Source of the DNA: Clavulina sp. PMI_390
Lineage: Eukaryota > Basidiomycota > Agaricomycetes > Cantharellales > Hydnaceae
Length of the DNA stretch: 64,000 bases
Assembly: GCA_015039315.1 (NCBI GenBank)
Contig: WIDE01000016.1
Location: 186,001 to 250,000, forward strand
Direction of reading: 5' to 3'
Numbering within the stretch: the stretch's first letter is position 1; each line of letters starts with the position of its first letter. This document shows positions 59,117 to 64,000 of this stretch, in pieces. A model generated the notes under the pieces. That model saw nothing but the letters and a program-made list of their open reading frames with translations. It was not told the DNA's origin and did not search any database. Position numbers and translations under genes: made by a program.

Positions 59117-62100
59117 GGTGGAGACAGGGGGATGCTGTATGATGGAAGCCGAGAGACGTGACGTGGCTGGAGAGTGTGCGGGGGGAGAGATCTTGTGGGA
59201 TGTGGGTGGTAGGAGGAGGAGAAGAAGAAGGAAGAAGAAGAACAAGTATACAAGTAGTAGTCGAAAGAGAGCTCGAGCCACGATCAAACAAACATGAGGC
59301 CACTCTTTTCAAAGCAAGCGAAAACCTATATAATCACGCCTGGAGTGGGGGTGGATACACAAAACTGCCATGGCTTCGGGGCACATCGTGGCATTCGCAG
59401 ACGTTCTGGGCGGGCCGACGAGTCGCAAGCCCCAAGAACGCGCCTCTGCGCGCCCGCCGATCGACAAAAATGTGCGGTAGTATTACGGGCGAGACCCCGG
59501 CAAAAATGTTGAGGCTTAGGCACAACTCGAGTGCGCCAGAGCCTCAGCACCATCGCTGGGATGTGTGTTCCAGTGGCTTCCCCGTTCCCGTCTCACAAAG
59601 TTCCGTCTCCAAGTTTTGGACAAGTTTCGGAACGACGACAACAGAAAATCAGGGAGGCCGGCGGCGACGAATCGTAATTCATCTGCAATACACCCAGAAT
59701 GGAAGTGCTCCCTTTGACTGTTCTCTCTTCCCATAGTCACTAACAGCTGCCGCAGACGGACTGTGTGTTTCGTCATGGCCCCCACAAGCTGGCGCATTTG
59801 CTACGGCCCCTGTGCATCATCGTCACAATCCCATGTTGGCATATGTGCGGCATCCTCCTCCTGCATAGACGCGTGAAAACAAGCGTCGGAATATATGCGT
59901 TGATTGGCCTTGCACCTGTGCCTCGCAGATTCAGACTTCAAGGGCCTCCCCGGATACATGTACTCTTTGAATCTCCCCCTGTCGATCCTTTCCGAATCCT
60001 CGCTCCGAACGGTCCTAACGCGCTCCCTTTCATCTGCACACACAATCATCACGTCACGTCATGACAGATATGTAAAAGTATCAGCACTTTGGGTTGGTTG
60101 CCGGCGGTCACTTGACAGCGCAATACTTTTTCTATCTATCCCCCCCGCCCTGAGAGAGAACGAAAGAAAAAGAAAGAGAGGCTTGATTGAAGAAGGCTAA
60201 TAAAAGCTGCGGGCCCTCCTCTAGCAGCAGAGGCCCAGACACTGTGGCTGACAGGGTCCAGTCCATCCCCATACAAACGGGGATTCAGAATATGCATGGG
60301 TTCACGATTCCCGAAAAGAAAGACCACGACAAAAAGTTGGGAACTACATCTGTATGGAGAAATGTGAGGGAGAAAAAACAAAAAGGAGCAATAGATGGAT
60401 TAAATAAAAAAAAAGATCCGAGCACAGTGGTTGTAACAGTCAGCTGGCCGACCCACCACCCACCCTCCATTAATGGAAGCCCCAGAAGCGAGACCCCCAC
60501 GATGCGAGTAAGCACAGTTGCGCGAGGGTTCCGTAGAATCGACGGCGGGCACCGGAAACAGTCTCCCCGCCCCACCTCGCGGACACGCGTTCTCGCATGA
60601 ACACAAAAGGATATGGATGGGGAGGGGGTTCTAGAACGAGAAACAGCGCCCGAAAACGTGGGGAGGAGCAGGGAAAAGAACTTCCGACAAGGAGCCGCCG
60701 GGGCGTCGCCCGGAAGAAAAAGCTTGATGGGTTAATTAAGTGATTATGCACTCCCCACATTCATGAGCTGTCAACTCAGGCACTTGCTGATCGGAGAGAG
60801 AATTCACAAAAGTTTACTGATAACGCATTGTTGAGGTTAAAAAATTTTATTGTCGATAGGAGAGAGTTGTTCGGGATTGTGCGGTAGTATGGCTCCCTTC
60901 AGATTTCTCTAGACCCACCATCCAATTTGGATATGAATACATTGTTCATGTGGCACCCCGTGGGCGGAGCGAGCCGTGTGAATGGTAATACAAGGGTTTG
61001 AACCATCGATTTGTCGATTGAATGCCGATAACAAGACCCATTTAAACTGTCGACGGTACCGCGCTTATATTCACAAATCAAGCAGGAGAGAGAGAGGACC
61101 CCAGTTGTTGGTCAGATAGTATCCTTGGCATTAACAGTGTCAAGCAAAAGCCGTGGGATATGACGATTTTTTGAAAAAAGAGGAACTGCCGCAAAATTGT
61201 GTCCTTGGTTATGAGGCAGGTTTTTTGGGGGCGAGGTGCAGAAAACCAGGGGGGCTGTGATCCCGTTAGGCGGGCAGGGTGTATACAGATGTGTCAGGAG
61301 ACGCTGGTGTCCGCATGGCACGCGGAAGAGAGAGAAAAGGGCACGTCTCCACGATGGCATTCACGCGCGTATGAAGTTGGTTCGCGCACGTGGAAGCACC
61401 AGCTAATAGGGCCAACCAAGCTCACGCCAAAAAAAAGACATTCATAGAGCCCTAGATCACAAGTGTGCCATGAGAAATATGGGAGCTCAGCCAGCAAGGG
61501 TCCTCTGAGCTACTGGTGGCGGAGGCTAGACGCATCTACACCCACTGACTTATCGGCGGTTATCGCGAGTCTCACAGATCGTGTCCGGTAGCAGTGTGTG
61601 TGCGTGCTGCAGTCAGTTGTATAGAGAACGCGTACGTCACGCGTGCACCCCACATCTTGAGAAGGTTGAGGGTAGACCCTGACGCACAGCGGCTATTGCC
61701 CGAATGTCGCGTTAGAGCAAGTGGCCGTAAATCAGAACTCCTGAGCTATTCAGATAGCAAGGGCTTGGGAGGGGAAAGGGGGAAACGGCGGCCCTGCTTG
61801 ACCTCCGATCGCTTTCCTCCCCCCTTCTTATATACGGGAACCCACGGTCAGTATTGCCGACGTGTAGGATCTGCAGATGACGATCGGTAGTTATTACTGC
61901 CGAGTTTTCGCGTTGCACAAGCTGCAGAAGCGTTGCTGATGATTGCCCGCACTCTATGAGAGGGCAATAGTGTGTTTATTGGGGTACTGCAGCTGCAAAT
62001 CTCGCGTATCCTTACCAATCGAGTAATGTCAAAAGCCTGTTAATCGATCACGCAGTCATGGATGATCTTGGGCGATCCGTGACTTTACAGTCATTATCAA

Positions 62101-62627
62101 GATCGACACCACCGCCACCTGCCCCCTCCACACACTGACGAATAAGCTTCTCGCGCGGTTGTATTTGGCATGTAATGGTTTTGATTGATTGAGAATGGGG
62201 GCGATATGAACGCAAGCCAACGCGACGACTCGGGACAGGGAGGTGTACGACGGTATTGCAACACTGATATGACATAGCCAGCGTGGTGAGCAGGATGCTG
62301 CCTGATGACCAGCGAGCTATGCGAATTGATGACACAACAACAACGAGCATGAAAGCAGACATAAAAAAGAAACGCGTGAGCGAGTCAAATGGGAAACTGG
62401 GTTCAAGAAAGTGGTAATACATCACCAAGCAACGTTGGTGGGGTAGGCTGAATGAGTCGGGAAAGCTGCGCAAAATGTGATGTGACAATGGGTATACTTG
62501 AGTACAATTGGAATATGGTGTTGGAGTGATCCGATGTCAGCGCCCCCGATAACATGGAATCACACAATGAAAAATGGGAAATAAGTCAAAGGGGATGAAA
62601 CAAAAATGTGCGTGAAAGTGACGACGT
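59117..62627. other. Long intergenic region between the zinc finger paralogues
   Basis: About 3.5 kb, the longest gene-poor stretch. Just upstream of paralogue A lies a purine-rich stretch (about 59209-59255, repeated GAA/GGA units), likely 5' leader DNA. Open frames such as 59158-59736 and 60187-60600 plus, or 62048-62488 minus, show no domains. A large regulatory region is possible. Confidence 0.45.
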
Positions 62628-63906
62628 TTACCGCTGCAAGGGCAAACGAGGGCAGGTATCGTGGCTTATACTTCTACCAGTTGGGCCACGATTGAGGTTC
62701 ATAGGAGGGAGTGGCGCTGGGCCAGCAGGCGGCCAGGATGGGGCTGGCAGGTTGAGGGATGCGATGGACGGTAACCACTGAGAGGAATTTGAGCGGAACG
62801 AAGGTTCTGAATATTCGCGTGGTACAGGTGACACAGCATTCTTGACAGGATACATTGGAGGGGAGAAAGGTGCCAGAGTATGGGTGGGTTCGCGGGAGGA
62901 AGAGAAAGATGAACGCGGAGTGGGTAGTGGTGCTGGTGACGTCGACAACATGGGTGGCGTTTGAGCAGGATCGTAGTCGTCACCGCCAATGCCCGGCTTG
63001 GTTCTTCGCAGCCCTGGCGGTGCTCGATTAGGAGAGTTGGCACTGCTTGAACGCGTCGAAGTAGGATAGGCGGCCTCGGCTTCTCGCGAATCATCGTCTT
63101 CCCCTTCAGGCCTGATTATCGCCGAATGAAGTCCGCCATAACTCGGGTAAGCATTCATGTCCAAATTGTCGCCTGTAGTGAGCTGGGGGCTGTAGCCCAT
63201 ACGATCATCCGGTGGAGGGGTTATGGAATACATAGCCGGGTCCATGAATGAGCCACCCCTCGGAACTAGGTCGGGCGCTGAGTCCGCGAGATAATGCGGT
63301 TTGATTGGTGCAGGGGATCCCAGGACCCGTTCGCCATACGAAACAGAGATGAAGTCACTTTTTGCGCCTCTACAGGAGCGAGAATGTCGGTAAAGGTTCG
63401 ACGTAGTGGCGAACTGTGATGCCAGGCGATGGTGTCATCGTGAATCCCCCAGACAACGTGTGTTGTTTGGCGCCAGTGGCCAGCAGACAAAGAATTTTGC
63501 CTTCGGTCAGTTGCGGATGGCATTGGATAATGCAAGATAAGATCCTCACCCGTTTCTGTTTGCAGACGGGGCACAAATGAGCTGAAAAAAAAAGCCACCA
63601 ATGTTCGAGGTCAGGAACTCGAACTAGGTCGAGATCAAGTCGACGAAAACCCACGTCGCTCTCCCGTATGAGTGTGATTATGCTATAACTGCCGTCAGAT
63701 CTCTGATCGGGACAGGTTAGCAGGGGTCATGGGCTCACCTGAAGCAGAGCTGACGGACGATCAAACGCGCGGTCGCAAACTTCACAAACATGAGGTTTTG
63801 GCCGACCATCCTGCTTGTAATTCTGTCGCTGCCTACGCGATCCGCCACCGTTGGGGGTGTAAAACTCGAACGTCACCATGTTTTTGGGGGGTGCTGTGTC
63901 GTACAT
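62628..63906 (-). CDS. Two-finger C2H2 protein, paralogue B
   Basis: Probable transcription factor. The start MYDTAPPKNMVTFEFYTPNG at 63906 has a CCACC context; an internal ATG nine codons on is an alternative. The finger region reads PHVCEVCDRAFDRPSALLQ, intron, HNHTHTGER, intron, PHLCPVCKQKR, a longer intron of about 130 bases, FATTSNLYRHSRSCRG. Finger 1 is C2H2 and finger 2 ends in Cys, as in paralogue A. The tail is Pro/Ser-rich (ITPPPDDRMGYSPQLTTGDN, SPAPLPTPRSSFSSSREPTH) and the last exon ends CPRLPLQR at 62628. A GTAAAC donor just before that stop means a further exon cannot be excluded, so the 3' end is less sure than the start. Confidence 0.8.
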
Positions 63907-64000
63907 GGTGGTGGGATGGCCTGCTGGAGGTTACGGTACCAATCTCCACACGAAGGACTCCAGGACCCGGAGCGATGCGATCACCGAGTCAATTGCGGGT

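Noticed and set aside
63600..63640. GTTCGAGTTCC-like tRNA T-loop on the minus strand
   Set aside because: No acceptor stem or anticodon arm around it; it lies in an intron of zinc finger gene B.
1..64000. CRISPR arrays, bacterial promoters, ribosome binding sites, riboswitches
   Set aside because: The sequence is intron-rich nuclear fungal DNA; no regularly spaced repeats or prokaryotic signals were seen.

Overview
The window is nuclear DNA of a filamentous fungus, most likely an agaricomycete basidiomycete. Almost every gene is cut by short introns of about 45-70 bases with GT-AG (occasionally GC-AG) ends, intergenic distances are short, and the gene set (polyporopepsin-type aspartic proteases, RTA1-like membrane proteins, ETFRF1, RDH54, TRAPPC12) is fungal. 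A Cantharellales fungus such as Rhizoctonia/Ceratobasidium is my guess from gene style only. I support 21 protein-coding genes with good to fair confidence, plus one low-confidence ORF, one decayed gene, one truncated gene copy and one hAT DNA transposon. I see no tRNA, rRNA or CRISPR.

Layout. 0-10.5 kb: four genes on the minus strand, namely an F-box protein running off the left edge, a TRAPPC12-like TPR protein, and two tandem acyl-CoA ligases (4-coumarate-CoA ligase-like) that both end in peroxisomal PTS1 tripeptides. 12.6-17.4 kb: an inverted, tail-to-tail duplication carrying two secreted aspartic proteases with matching promoters. 18.4-20.5 kb: a divergent pair, mitochondrial ETFRF1 (LYRM5) and a DUF1295 membrane protein. 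21-39 kb: three RTA1-like copies (two intact, one decayed) that share upstream sequence, with RDH54, an apparently complete hAT transposase gene and a signal peptide peptidase between them. The first 37 codons of RDH54 are repeated on the far side of the hAT element.

40-46.6 kb: a secreted serine carboxypeptidase convergent with a secreted lysozyme-like protein, then a Cys-containing orphan gene divergent from an HMG-box gene. 47-49.5 kb: a plausible but unrecognised His/Gln/Pro-rich gene. 49.8-54.2 kb: cytosolic leucyl-tRNA synthetase. 54-64 kb: mostly intergenic sequence with two paralogous two-finger C2H2 genes on the minus strand.

No operons exist here, so functional links are inference. 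Two themes stand out. One is secreted digestion: two aspartic endopeptidases, one carboxypeptidase and one lysozyme-like protein lie within about 31 kb. The other is repeated local duplication that keeps promoters with their genes (proteases, RTA1 family, ligases, zinc fingers). Splice sites were read by eye from reading frame, GT/GC-AG ends and protein family continuity, so internal exon borders may be off even where gene ends are firm.
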